Below are positions 1 to 9,103 of a DNA stretch of 64,000 nt, in pieces; position 1 is the first letter of the stretch; each line of letters starts with the position of its first letter. The translations under genes were made by a program, and so were the position numbers. This DNA is from JBAXGW01 sp037139195 (GTDB lineage: Bacteria; Bacteroidota; Bacteroidia; Bacteroidales; JAHJDW01), in contig JBAXGW010000012.1 in NCBI GenBank assembly GCA_037139195.1, forward strand, positions 1 through 64,000, written 5' to 3'. The notes under the pieces were generated by a model, which worked only from the letters and a program-made list of their open reading frames with translations, made no database searches and was not told where the DNA came from.

Positions 1-539
1 CCTTTATCGAAAATCATTTGTCCCCACATTTCTTGAAGAGATTTTGAATAGTCTTCAAAAAGAATAATTTTAAAACCATTATTCTCAATAAAATTGATAA
101 TGTTTTCTTTTGTTTCGATACGTCCAAGGCATCCTTGCAAAAAAGCAGATTCACCTCGTGCAAACATATCTGAAATTATCAAACTGCCATCTGCTTTTAA
201 AACGCGAAAGCATTCCTCCAGCACTTTTGCTTGATTTTCAACCACAGAAAAACTGCATTCCATAATAATTCCATCCATTGAATTTGAAGCGAATGGAATA
301 TCTTCGGCACTTGCTTTTGCTAACTTATCAGAAATTACTGAATTTTCTATGTTTTTATCAAGCCCAAAAGCCTCAAATCCGAAGTTTTTGACAATATGAT
401 TGACGGTTGCTCCAGTACCACAGCCCAAATCCAAAATTTTTGCCCCATCAGAAAATGCACAGAAATTTAGCGCTCTGTCTGTTATCACAAAACCACCAGG
501 GCGATTTATTAAACAATTAGAATTATTTATTGTTTCCAT
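1..539 (-). CDS. trsM: SAM-dependent methyltransferase, TrsM-like (DVU_1556 type), 3' end beyond the window
   Basis: Partial: the ATG at 539 opens a frame that runs off the left edge, giving about 179 residues. The SAM-binding motif I is visible as ILDLGCGTG near residues 36-44. A motif resembling FRVLKADGSLIISD follows near residue 120, as in class I methyltransferases of the Methyltransf_11 type. The start overlaps the end of the radical SAM gene by 13 bases, so the two are translationally linked. Because it follows a TrsS-like protein in a molybdenum-hydroxylase island, I infer it belongs to the DVU_1556 family. The substrate of that family is unknown to me. The class is certain; the family name is inferred largely from context. 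Confidence 0.72.
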   Translation of the reverse strand, partial: METINNSNCLINRPGGFVITDRALNFCAFSDGAKILDLGCGTGATVNHIVKNFGFEAFGLDKNIENSVISDKLAKASAEDIPFASNSMDGIIMECSFSVVENQAKVLEECFRVLKADGSLIISDMFARGESAFLQGCLGRIETKENIINFIENNGFKIILFEDYSKSLQEMWGQMIFDK

Positions 540-1807
540 CCAGTAAGAAAATATGAGCAGAAAGGTACGAATTTTCCGTTGTTAAACACATGCAAACTAC
601 AGTTTCGTAGTCGAGAGAAATCAATATTTCCAGCATCTTGAAATGCCATTGAAGTAACTGTAAATCCATGTGTTTTTATGCGTTTTAGGAAATACTCCAT
701 ATTTCGAATATCTCCACAAGAATCGACTTCAGTTGTATTTGGTCTTTCCCAACGTCGAGCAACAAAATTTCTATTCAAATCGGCTGGAGAAGAATCGCAA
801 CAGCACTTTTTCTCAGTTCGTCCTTGTTTTAAAAGCGAAAAAAGTTTGTTCCCATCAACAATAAAATCACCATGAAAACCACATAGCGGATGGTCGCAAG
901 CTGAAGGCCGCAAATCTTCTGTTTTTAGTTGTCCTTCCGTTTGTTTTTCAATCTCAAAAATTAATTCATCAAGCGTAATTCGCTCATTATTAGTTGGCTT
1001 TCCAGGAATTCTACCCATATATGTAGCAGGTTGAAAGTGAACTCCACGAACTTTGGGCGATTGCGAAATTGCAAACCGAATAATTTCGCCAATATTGTGT
1101 GTATTTACGTCACGAACCAAAGTTGGAACAAGCGTTACGCCAATATTAAATTCTGCACAGTTTTCAATTGCTTGTTGTTTAATTTTAAAAAGCGATTTGC
1201 CTCGAATGCGTTCATTTATCGCATCTTCTGTTCCATCAAACTGCATAAAAACAAACGACAATCCTGCTTCGGCTAGTTCTTTAACCAATTGTTTATCTTC
1301 GCCTAATCGAATTCCATTCGAGTTGAGTTGAACATATTTAGCTCCAATTTCTTTGGCTGTTTTAATTATTTCAGGTAAATCTTTTCGAGTTGTAGGTTCT
1401 CCGCCGCTTAGCTGAACCAACGTTTTATCTTTTTCAATCAGTTTTAAAAGAGATTCTTTTATTTCGTCAAAAGATGGGTCTTTTTTGCTGTCGCATTGGT
1501 TGGCAAGGCAGAAATTGCAATCGAGATTACAAATATTGGTAATATTTAAAATTACGCAACAGGTTTTTTGGAGATGGTCGGCACATAATCCACAAGCATC
1601 AAGGCATTGTGGGTTATCAAACAATTGTTTATCCGCATCTCCAATCCAATTAGTTATATCAGAAAATCCTCGCCAAATAATAGCTTCAAAATCTCCATGT
1701 TCATCACATGTCTTTCTTAAAAAAACATCGTTGCCAATTTGCACTCGTTCGGCAGGAAGTCGTTTAAGGCATATTGGGCAAACGCTAAAGGTTTTAAAAT
1801 TGGTCAT
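527..1807 (-). CDS. trsS: radical SAM protein, TrsS-like
   Basis: 426 residues. The radical SAM cluster motif CX3CX2C is at C93, C97 and C100 (CNLDCNFC), followed by LSGGEPT. This shows a 4Fe-4S enzyme that cleaves S-adenosylmethionine. The N-terminus carries a CPIC knuckle (C10, C13) with C34, and cysteines near 68-84 (QCLDACGLC, TCC) sit just before the cluster. A CCC group appears near residue 335. This Cys-rich N-terminus plus radical SAM core fits the TrsS family, which travels with C-GCAxxG-C-C proteins, DVU_1557-like redox proteins and Mo hydroxylases; some relatives are selenoproteins. The reaction is not known to me. It lies 64 bases after the BRO-N gene and overlaps the methyltransferase gene. 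Confidence 0.78.
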   Translation of the reverse strand: MTNFKTFSVCPICLKRLPAERVQIGNDVFLRKTCDEHGDFEAIIWRGFSDITNWIGDADKQLFDNPQCLDACGLCADHLQKTCCVILNITNICNLDCNFCLANQCDSKKDPSFDEIKESLLKLIEKDKTLVQLSGGEPTTRKDLPEIIKTAKEIGAKYVQLNSNGIRLGEDKQLVKELAEAGLSFVFMQFDGTEDAINERIRGKSLFKIKQQAIENCAEFNIGVTLVPTLVRDVNTHNIGEIIRFAISQSPKVRGVHFQPATYMGRIPGKPTNNERITLDELIFEIEKQTEGQLKTEDLRPSACDHPLCGFHGDFIVDGNKLFSLLKQGRTEKKCCCDSSPADLNRNFVARRWERPNTTEVDSCGDIRNMEYFLKRIKTHGFTVTSMAFQDAGNIDFSRLRNCSLHVFNNGKFVPFCSYFLTGWKQ

Positions 1808-1871
1808 TGTGATTTAAATTGCGCTTTTGTTTTAGATTTTGACATAAGATTCAGAAACAGAATAAACTCCA

Positions 1872-2732
1872 TTACTTTTTCGACTTCTTAGGATTTATTT
1901 TTTTTGCAGGCATATTTTCGAGTAAAACAGATTTTGCATTCATTGCTGTTACCACTTTTTTACCTGTTTTTGCTTCCAATTCTTTCATTGCCACTTTGGC
2001 AACATTGCCACCTTGTGCAGCTACTTTCTTACTGGCTTCAAAATCTTTTGGATTTACGGCTTGTGAAATGTCTTTTGTAGATGCTTCGGCTAGCATATTC
2101 AATATGAGTTCGGTGTTAGTCATATTGTCACGTAAGTTTTCCTTTTTTAAGCCTTTTAGAATTTTATATTCTTTTGTAGTTTTTCCAGCCCATGCTTTTG
2201 TAATAATATCAGTAAGTGTAGCAAACTGTTGTCCTTCTTTCAGCCCTCTTTTTTTCCATTCATCGGTTAGTTCTTTGCGTATTTCAATGCTTTTCAGTCG
2301 TTGATTAATCCAATTTTCTGAATATCCCAATCTAAGGTATTGCTCTAAAGCTCTATCAATGGTTAGTTCAGGGTCTTGCATTTCGTCCAATCGTTCGGCT
2401 GCAATTTGAGCCAACCAAAGTTTAAAAGGCTCTGCTTTTGGCGATGGAATTGATTGAATAAGCCTAAATAGCTGTTCTGTATCTGCAACATCTGTTTTGT
2501 AAAACTTACCATCTGCCGACTGCATTTTCAGTTGTCCGATTTTTTCGGACAACTCACTTCCTTCTTTTTTAAGCTTTGCTTTTAAATCACTCCAGTATTT
2601 TCTTGGTCTGTCGCTATTAGTTAATACTTCTATCACGTCAATAATCGAGACATACCATTTTTCCTGTTCAACATCCCAAAGCGTTCTTACTCTTTTATCT
2701 TCAAATATTTGTATGGCATTTTGTTGTTTCAT
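1872..2732 (-). CDS. BRO-N domain protein (phage antirepressor-like)
   Basis: 286 residues. The N-terminal ~110 residues (WDVEQEKWYVSIIDVIEVL, then RKYWSDLKAKL) have the pattern of the BRO-N/Bro family. These domains bind DNA and are common in phage antirepressors and in scattered bacterial genes such as dinD. A middle segment contains SENWINQRLKSIEIRKELTDE. The C-terminus is rich in Lys and Ala and ends in a basic KKINPKKSKK tail. I see no catalytic motif. It interrupts an otherwise co-oriented Mo-hydroxylase gene set and has a 391-base spacer in front of it, so it looks like an inserted cargo gene. A TAAATTTG at 2819-2826 (minus strand) is a possible -7 element. Confidence 0.7.
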   Translation of the reverse strand: MKQQNAIQIFEDKRVRTLWDVEQEKWYVSIIDVIEVLTNSDRPRKYWSDLKAKLKKEGSELSEKIGQLKMQSADGKFYKTDVADTEQLFRLIQSIPSPKAEPFKLWLAQIAAERLDEMQDPELTIDRALEQYLRLGYSENWINQRLKSIEIRKELTDEWKKRGLKEGQQFATLTDIITKAWAGKTTKEYKILKGLKKENLRDNMTNTELILNMLAEASTKDISQAVNPKDFEASKKVAAQGGNVAKVAMKELEAKTGKKVVTAMNAKSVLLENMPAKKINPKKSKK

Positions 2733-3123
2733 TTTTTTGACTATTTTGATTTTTTATTAATCTACAATATTATTAGATTGAGTCAATAATCTTTGAGTAA
2801 TTATTCCTAAATCAATTCCAAATTTAATAAAATCAACCCACATAAAAGAATATTTTCTATTATTGATAAATTAGTTTGTTGCGTATTATTCTATTTTGTA
2901 AAATATATATTATCGTATTAAATATATTGAAATTTGGAGTAATTGGTAGAAATATGCCAATATATTGGTACAGGCTTAATGGCATTTTATCAATCCACCT
3001 ATATTGTATCTATAAAATATTCATAAATTGAATTTGTCATTTGCTTGAATAATATTTGATTGTAAATCGGATTAAGACTTTGCAAGGCTTTTGCCTAATA
3101 ATTAGATGACTATTGCAAACCTG
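2733..3123. other. 391-base spacer without a gene
   Basis: Very AT-rich. No convincing coding frame. It contains a possible -7 element for the BRO-N gene (minus strand, TAAATTTG at 2819-2826, no clear -33 partner). A weak hairpin with a 4-base AGGC/GCCT stem lies near 3085-3096, just after the small redox gene, and is too short to call a terminator. Confidence 0.5.
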
Positions 3124-3318
3124 TTATTTATCCTCCATCTGCATTTCCACTTCTGAAATTCTACCTTTAACAAGCTCTTCAGTTATGTGAACCAATCCAC
3201 ATTCAGGACATCTAGGCAATTCAGTAAAAAAACTATAGCCTAGATAAGTAAAATCAGTTTTTTTAAGCTCTAATTCTTTGTCGCATTTTACACAAATCAG
3301 TTTTTTTTCTTCTATCAT
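3124..3318 (-). CDS. DVU_1557-family small redox protein
   Basis: 64 residues. Two CxxC pairs, CVKCDKE near residue 9 and CPECG near residue 37, suggest a rubredoxin- or zinc-ribbon-like metal site. The tail VKGRISEVEMQMEDK is typical of the family I know as DVU_1557 family redox protein, found only with this type of Mo hydroxylase. It presumably carries electrons or assists cofactor handling; the exact role is unknown to me. It starts 2 bases after the stop of the FAD/Fe-S protein gene, so it is co-translated with it. Confidence 0.75.
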   Translation of the reverse strand: MIEEKKLICVKCDKELELKKTDFTYLGYSFFTELPRCPECGLVHITEELVKGRISEVEMQMEDK

Positions 3319-3320
3319 TT

Positions 3321-5552
3321 CTATACCTCCTCTATTTTCATGCGGTGACAGTATGCGTTTGTTAACTCAAAAACATTTTCTTGTAAGCTTCGATATTCTA
3401 CCCAGTAGGTTGTTTTGCAAATTTGCAAATATCCTGTAAATACCTTTTTATTTGGATCAAATATCTTATTTTTTGTTTGCTCACAATATTCTATTACAGA
3501 AAAAATATCTGTTTCTAAAATATATTTCTTATGCAATTTTTCTTTTAACTCTGTCGATATAACAACTTTCATTTCAGGTATTTCTATTTTATTTTCTTCA
3601 TTCCAAAACATCTTGAGAAGTAGCTCTTTTAGCAGCAGACGATTTTCTCTTCGTTCTGAAATATCAGGTAATTTGGTTTTTTGTTTATCTAGATTAAAAA
3701 CAATATCTAAAATATGTTGCGTTTGTTTGTTTGCCGCTGCAAATACATCATTGCAATTTGAGCAATAGGTTATATAAGGATTATTGTTTTGTTCTATTCT
3801 ATTTTTCACGGTATGACTTGCATAAGGCGGATAAGCTATAGCAACTTGTCCTCCATAGCTACAACATTGTGCCATTTTGCCTTCCATAGGAAGTGGTTCA
3901 AGCGTAAATCCCATTTTTGTAGCAAGACTTCTAATTGAACTTTGCAATTCGGGTTCATAACGACTTGAACATGGGTCGAAAATTGAAACAGTTTCAGACT
4001 TGGTTTTATTAATTAAGCTACTTCCTTTTTCTTCTATCAATGAATAAAGGAATTGTCCATTTATTTCTGGCAGGAAATGTTGAAACATTTGTTTACAGGT
4101 TGGGCATGCAAACACTGCAGTAGGTTTTCCTAGCTTAATCCAATCTGCTTTTATTTTTTCAATAACTTTTGTGTGATTTTCAACATCGCCAGCCCAATCG
4201 GCAGGAGCACCACAACAATTTAGCATTAGCGAAGTATCTGGGAAATGTTGAGTTAAAAACTGGTAACTTTCGCTTACATATCTTGGGTCTGAAGCACCAA
4301 GTTGGCAACCTGGGAAAAACATATATTTGCTTTTTGTTTGCCCCTTTGCAAGTCTTGTAAGCGATGCTTCATTATTTGAAAATTCCATATCTCGCATATA
4401 GAATTCGTGGAAACCCCAAGGCATAGCACCTTTTTTATGCATTGCCTGCATACTAACACGAAGAAACTCTCCCGTATCAATATCTTTTGGGCAGACTTCT
4501 TTGCACAAACCACAATGATTGCAGGTGGAAATCAGACGGGTACATACTGTTCCATTTCCATCAAGCGTACTTGGACGAATTGTAACTTCAACCTCGTCGG
4601 CAAATCGTTTGGGAAATTTTTTAAAATAATTCATTAAAGGAGAATAATGAACACAAGCATCACAAGCACATTTAAGGCAGCGATTGGCTTCTGCTATAGA
4701 TTCTTCTTTTGTAAATGCTTCTCCATTTGATGCTTTTACAGAATCAGATTGAACAATTCTTATTCCTTCACGAAGAAGTTTTGTTCCTTCAGTCTCAATT
4801 GGATGATTCATATATCCAGTTTTGAGAAAACGCTCAATAGCAGCCGAAACATTAAGTCCTTGTGCTATTGCGTGCATGGTGTCAACTCCGTTAATTGAAC
4901 CACCTATGAAAACACCATCTTTAGAAGTAGCATAAGCACCTTCTGGGTTATTAGAAAGTCCGAAGTTAGCTCCACCTTTTCCTGTTGCCACGTAGAAGGC
5001 ATCGAAATTTAAGTCATCTAAATTCGCAACTTCAGTATTTAGATTTAAAGAGTAATTCTCAAATTGAAATTGCTTTTCTATTTCTGCTAGGAAAATTTCG
5101 GGTTCTAGTAAATCGTAAAGGTGTCCACCTATTCGGTCAGATTTTTCAAATATTGTAACTTGATATTTCTTTGTTGTAAGACGAAGCGCACAAGCCAATC
5201 CGCTAATGCCACCACCAATTATTGCAATTCTTTTTTCTTTTGCAGGCATATTATATTGGTCGGGAATGGTTGTTCGGGCATAATTCATCGAAGCAACCTC
5301 AAGCATCTTCATAGAAATTGAGCCGCCTGCATCTTTCATAGGACAAACTTGCTTGCAAGGCTCATTGCACAATACCGAGACAATACCCGGAAAACCTACT
5401 GTGTTTTGGTATGTTTTGTATGCTACATTAAAACGACCTTGCTGTATCTTGCCAATAAAGTCTCGAACATCAAGATTAAACGGGCATTCTGCTGTGCAAA
5501 ATGCCCGTTCGTTTTGTAAACATTCAGAAACAAATTCTTTACATGTTTCCAT
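3321..5552 (-). CDS. FAD-dependent pyridine nucleotide-disulfide oxidoreductase with Fe-S dicluster and CCG domains
   Basis: 743 residues. N-terminal glutamate-synthase-small-subunit-like region with cysteines C19, C23 and C62, C66, C70. A Rossmann FAD motif IAIIGGGISGLA lies at about 109-120. Mid-protein ferredoxin-type clusters follow (CLKCACDAC, then CNHCGLCKEVCP). The C-terminal half holds heterodisulfide-reductase-like CCG motifs (LNCCGAPADWAG, then CCSYGG), a CPTC pair and a final CSNC. The domain order fits an electron-bifurcating or electron-relay partner rather than an isolated oxidoreductase. The neighbouring Mo hydroxylase lacks its own FAD domain, so I infer this protein accepts its electrons and passes them to NAD(P) or another carrier. 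It is the DVU_1558-position gene of the set. Confidence 0.78.
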   Translation of the reverse strand: METCKEFVSECLQNERAFCTAECPFNLDVRDFIGKIQQGRFNVAYKTYQNTVGFPGIVSVLCNEPCKQVCPMKDAGGSISMKMLEVASMNYARTTIPDQYNMPAKEKRIAIIGGGISGLACALRLTTKKYQVTIFEKSDRIGGHLYDLLEPEIFLAEIEKQFQFENYSLNLNTEVANLDDLNFDAFYVATGKGGANFGLSNNPEGAYATSKDGVFIGGSINGVDTMHAIAQGLNVSAAIERFLKTGYMNHPIETEGTKLLREGIRIVQSDSVKASNGEAFTKEESIAEANRCLKCACDACVHYSPLMNYFKKFPKRFADEVEVTIRPSTLDGNGTVCTRLISTCNHCGLCKEVCPKDIDTGEFLRVSMQAMHKKGAMPWGFHEFYMRDMEFSNNEASLTRLAKGQTKSKYMFFPGCQLGASDPRYVSESYQFLTQHFPDTSLMLNCCGAPADWAGDVENHTKVIEKIKADWIKLGKPTAVFACPTCKQMFQHFLPEINGQFLYSLIEEKGSSLINKTKSETVSIFDPCSSRYEPELQSSIRSLATKMGFTLEPLPMEGKMAQCCSYGGQVAIAYPPYASHTVKNRIEQNNNPYITYCSNCNDVFAAANKQTQHILDIVFNLDKQKTKLPDISERRENRLLLKELLLKMFWNEENKIEIPEMKVVISTELKEKLHKKYILETDIFSVIEYCEQTKNKIFDPNKKVFTGYLQICKTTYWVEYRSLQENVFELTNAYCHRMKIEEV

Positions 5553-5572
5553 AATTATTTTTTGAAGTTCAA

Positions 5573-8494
5573 TTAGAAGAATCTTTCACCTTCAACCCCT
5601 CCAAGAGGTTTAAAGAAATCAATTCCACCATAAGGAACAGGATTAGCTTGCATTTCTTCTAGTTCGTCGTATAAATCAGGACCTAAGAAATATTTCTTTG
5701 GAGGATTAATTTTACCACCAGCAGCTAATATATCAAGACCTTCTTTAACTTTTTCTTTAGTAGCAGGCATTTCAAATACTCTTACTCCGCAAGCGTTATA
5801 AATAGCATTTAAAACTGCAACGTGTCCTGAAGCTTGGAATGCTTCTGAAGCACCAGATGAACCGAATGGACCTGTTTTGTCATACGTTTCGTTATAAATA
5901 ACTTTTATTTCATCTGGAATATCTTTAATATATGGAACACCGCTATTAGCAATATTTGTATGTTTTGTAACATCTTCATAATTTTCTGATAATGCAAAAC
6001 CGATGCTATGTGAAATTCCACCATAAGCTTGACCGTTTACAGCATCGATATTACCTATTTTACCAACATCAGCAACACAAATAAATCTAGTAACTGTTGA
6101 TTTTCCAGTTTTTGTATCAACTGCAACTTCAGCCATATTAAGAGCATAAGTGAAAGCAGGAGTTGGATCACCAATACCTGTATTTGGGTCAAGACGGCTT
6201 AATCCTTCAGTTACGATAGTCATATATTTACCTTCGTATTTTGTTGGGATTCCTTCTTTTACCATTTCATCATAAGTTCTGTAAGAACCATCCGCTTTTT
6301 TCATTGCTTTCATTAACTTATCAGCAGCAATAATAGTAGCATGACCATTCATATAGTGAGAACGACTTCCAGCAGACATGCCGCTATCTGGACAGATTTT
6401 AGTATCACTTTGAACTAGCTTAATTTGTTCAGGAGTTACGCCAAGTGGCTTTAATGCTTCAAGAGTTACCATCACAGAACCTATGTCACCACCTTGACCA
6501 AGTTCTTGCCAAGTATCATATTTAGTAAATGTTCCGTCTTGATTTAATTCTAAATGTATTGTTGCATGATCAGTAGCACCTTCAGTTACATTGAAACCGC
6601 CCCAAGCTAAACCAACACCATGTCGAATATCAGGAGTGCTCTTTGCTTTAGCTTCTTTAACTGCTTGTTCGTAATATGGTTTCAATTTAGTCATCATATC
6701 TTCCATTGGATATAACCTGAACTTAGCACTGTTTAGATTAGTTTCACCTACGCGAGCAATATTTTTCCATCTAAATTCAAATGGGTCGATGCCTGCTTTT
6801 TCGGCTAACATATCCATAAGTGCTTCACTTAATGTAAAAGCTTGAGGAGAACCGTAGCTTCTATATGCAGTTCCAAAGTTATGATTAGTTGCAGCAATAC
6901 GAGAAATACCAGCAACATTAGGAACATTGTAAGGGAAGAAAGCAAAACGCACTTGTTTTGTAATGATATCATCACCACCAAATGTGTAGCAGCCTTGATC
7001 CATACCAAATTCAAATTCGGTAGCAGTTATTTTTCCATCTTTATCGCAAGAAACACGACCATTTGAATGGCAAGGACGGCGTTTTCCACTGAAATGTTGA
7101 TGTTCTTCATAAGTCATTGATAAAGCAACAGGCATTCCTGTAATCACGGTAGCAGCGGCAGCAAGACAAAGGTCTCCAGCATTTGTTGACCAACCGAAAC
7201 TTGCACCTGTTGGATTCATTATAATTCTGATTTTGCTTTTATCCACACCAACAGAATTACCTATACGACCAATTGAAGAATATACACCTTGAGATTTACA
7301 TTGAATTGCTAACATTCCATCTTCATCAAAATATGATTGAACAGTATCGCCTTCAATCGATAAGTGAGGTTCGCGAGTAGCAAAGAAACTTCCTTCAGCA
7401 CTAAATGCAGAATTGTCAATTACTTCAGCAACTTTTGATGGTTGATCAAGACCAACACCTTTTAAAACAGGTTGAACAGCAAAAATATTTGGAGTTCCTT
7501 CGTGAATTTCCATTGCATCTGGCATTGCTGCATCAAGATAACCTAAATATTCAGGAAGTTTTTCAATTTCAACTTTTACTTTAGCAGCTGCATCACGAGC
7601 ATGGTCTTTTGTGTCGGCACAAACAAGAGCAACAACGTCGCCATATCTATATATTTTGTCTTCGCAAAGAACTTTACGACTAGGTACCATTACTTTAGTA
7701 CGTTCGTGGAAATGTCCTTCAGCCATAATATTTGAACCACCAGCAGCTTTAATATCTTCAGCAGTAATAACTTTTACTACTCCTGGCATTTTCATTGCCT
7801 CGCTAATGTCAATTTTTAATATTTTTGCATGATGAGCAAGTTTAGGTTGAACCATTACAACTTTAAGACTTTCAGCAGGCATTTTCAATTCTTGGTCGTC
7901 GCCATAATCAGCTAAACCACAAACTTTTGCAAGTGCAGTTGGACGAACAACACGTTTGCCATAATATTCGCCATCTGTTGGATTTTTGAACTTAATATCA
8001 TCAAGTTTCTTTTCACCGCGCATAACAGCAGCAGCAGCCATAACAGCATCAACAATCTGAACGTAGCCAGTACAACGACATACATTACGATGTTTTTGGA
8101 ACCAATCGCGAACTTCTTCACGAGTAGGATTTGTATTTTCTAAAAGTAAAGCATAGGTTGAAACAATAAAGCCAGGAACGCAAAATCCACATTGAACAGC
8201 ACCTAATTCCATCCAAGCAACTTGAATAGGATGAAGATTTGTTGGAGTACCAATACCTTCAATTGTTAAAATTTCGCTGTATTCGTCAACGCTCTTTATT
8301 TTTTTTGCGCAAGAACGAATTAATTTTCCGTTCACAATAATTGAACAAGAGCCACAAACACCTTTGTTGCAACCAACTTTGGTTCCAGTTAGGCCCATTC
8401 GACGAACTACATCAGCTAAAGTATCTTTCTCTGGATTGCAAATAACCATGCGGTTTGCTCCATTGATGTTCAGCCACATTTTTCTTAGATTCAT
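5573..8494 (-). CDS. molybdenum hydroxylase (aldehyde oxidoreductase / xanthine dehydrogenase family), 2Fe-2S fused to Mo subunit
   Basis: 973 residues. Plant-type 2Fe-2S cluster at C42, C47, C50, C62; second cluster at C102, C105, C139, C141 (CGFC and CRCTGY). Then the Mo-cofactor (molybdopterin) domains, with the GASFGWS and SYGSPQ segments and a C-terminal FGSSGASEAFQ near the catalytic Glu region. No FAD domain lies between them, so the layout is that of the monomeric Desulfovibrio aldehyde oxidoreductase, not three-domain xanthine dehydrogenase. It hydroxylates an aldehyde or N-heterocycle; the substrate cannot be read from the sequence. It lies 46 bases after the C-GCAxxG-C-C gene and 20 bases before the electron-transfer partner. 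Cytoplasmic: no signal peptide. Confidence 0.88.
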   Translation of the reverse strand: MNLRKMWLNINGANRMVICNPEKDTLADVVRRMGLTGTKVGCNKGVCGSCSIIVNGKLIRSCAKKIKSVDEYSEILTIEGIGTPTNLHPIQVAWMELGAVQCGFCVPGFIVSTYALLLENTNPTREEVRDWFQKHRNVCRCTGYVQIVDAVMAAAAVMRGEKKLDDIKFKNPTDGEYYGKRVVRPTALAKVCGLADYGDDQELKMPAESLKVVMVQPKLAHHAKILKIDISEAMKMPGVVKVITAEDIKAAGGSNIMAEGHFHERTKVMVPSRKVLCEDKIYRYGDVVALVCADTKDHARDAAAKVKVEIEKLPEYLGYLDAAMPDAMEIHEGTPNIFAVQPVLKGVGLDQPSKVAEVIDNSAFSAEGSFFATREPHLSIEGDTVQSYFDEDGMLAIQCKSQGVYSSIGRIGNSVGVDKSKIRIIMNPTGASFGWSTNAGDLCLAAAATVITGMPVALSMTYEEHQHFSGKRRPCHSNGRVSCDKDGKITATEFEFGMDQGCYTFGGDDIITKQVRFAFFPYNVPNVAGISRIAATNHNFGTAYRSYGSPQAFTLSEALMDMLAEKAGIDPFEFRWKNIARVGETNLNSAKFRLYPMEDMMTKLKPYYEQAVKEAKAKSTPDIRHGVGLAWGGFNVTEGATDHATIHLELNQDGTFTKYDTWQELGQGGDIGSVMVTLEALKPLGVTPEQIKLVQSDTKICPDSGMSAGSRSHYMNGHATIIAADKLMKAMKKADGSYRTYDEMVKEGIPTKYEGKYMTIVTEGLSRLDPNTGIGDPTPAFTYALNMAEVAVDTKTGKSTVTRFICVADVGKIGNIDAVNGQAYGGISHSIGFALSENYEDVTKHTNIANSGVPYIKDIPDEIKVIYNETYDKTGPFGSSGASEAFQASGHVAVLNAIYNACGVRVFEMPATKEKVKEGLDILAAGGKINPPKKYFLGPDLYDELEEMQANPVPYGGIDFFKPLGGVEGERFF

Positions 8495-8540
8495 AAAAAA
8501 TTCTCCTCTGTATTAGTTTTTTAAATTTAATATTTCAATG

Positions 8541-8981
8541 TTATAATTCTTCCTCTAAAAACGAAACTACTGTTTCAATAAATTTTGGACATGTATTTTG
8601 AAAAAACTGTGATTTTAATTTTAACTCAGCTGTGCTAAGTTTACTCATGTCAAACTCAACTAGCTCGCTACAATTGCATGTTCCGTGCCTGCTCTCAAAA
8701 GATTCAATAAGCTTTCGAGTTTTTTCACGGCATATATTTTTATTCTCAATGTTTAAAATATCTGAAGTTTTATATTTCAATCCAATAACCATAATTGCAC
8801 CAGTAAGAGCTCCGCATGTTTTCCCGTATCCACCAATACCTGCACCAAATGGGAATGCAATACTGTAAGCTTCATCCTTCGTTATTCCTAGCTCTTCGCT
8901 AAATACAGATAACACTGCTTGCGAACAGTTATAGCCTGATTGGAATAAATCTACAGCTTCAGCAACATGATCTTTTATCAT
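8541..8981 (-). CDS. C-GCAxxG-C-C family protein (DVU_1555 type)
   Basis: 146 residues. Characteristic pattern: GYNCSQAVL near residue 17, a glycine-rich GAGIGGYGKTCGALTG near 47-62, then CNCSEL near 102 and TCPKF near 130. The family (C_GCAxxG_C_C) is a putative redox or metal-binding protein, sometimes a selenoprotein; its function is unproven. It is the first gene of the leftward Mo-hydroxylase operon, and a -7 element lies 76 bases upstream. Helical throughout, no signal peptide. Confidence 0.82.
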   Translation of the reverse strand: MIKDHVAEAVDLFQSGYNCSQAVLSVFSEELGITKDEAYSIAFPFGAGIGGYGKTCGALTGAIMVIGLKYKTSDILNIENKNICREKTRKLIESFESRHGTCNCSELVEFDMSKLSTAELKLKSQFFQNTCPKFIETVVSFLEEEL

Positions 8982-9028
8982 AAACTATCCTAATTAACTA
9001 TTTTTCTGTAAAGTATCAATTAAAAAAG

Positions 9029-9052
9029 CGAGTTGTAAATAATTGCAACTCG
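9029..9052. promoter_or_regulatory. inverted repeat in the divergent Mo-operon/modA intergenic region (candidate operator)
   Basis: Perfect 7-base arms CGAGTTG (9029-9035) and CAACTCG (9046-9052) separated by 10 AT-rich bases. It lies just downstream of the leftward -7 element and upstream of the rightward one, so a bound regulator could control both operons. The two sides (Mo enzyme and molybdate uptake) make a metal- or substrate-responsive regulator plausible. No regulator gene is adjacent. Confidence 0.45.
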
Positions 9053-9056
9053 GTAG

Positions 9057-9064
9057 CAAATATA
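9057..9064 (-). promoter_or_regulatory. candidate -7 element for the Mo-hydroxylase operon
   Basis: On the minus strand this reads TATATTTG, matching the Bacteroidota TAnnTTTG. No clear TTTG about 19 bases further upstream, so the -33 element is weak. Confidence 0.4.
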
Positions 9065-9077
9065 ATTTTTTTTTATT

Positions 9078-9085
9078 TAATTTTG
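9078..9085 (+). promoter_or_regulatory. candidate -7 element for modA
   Basis: TAATTTTG, 18 bases before the modA ATG, matches TAnnTTTG. The -33 element is unclear. Confidence 0.45.
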
Positions 9086-9103
9086 CGATTAAAATAAAAT
9101 ATT

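Noticed and set aside
3083..3098. Hairpin AGGCTTTTGCCT as terminator after the DVU_1557-like gene
   Set aside because: Only a 4-base stem and no T-run in the direction of transcription.
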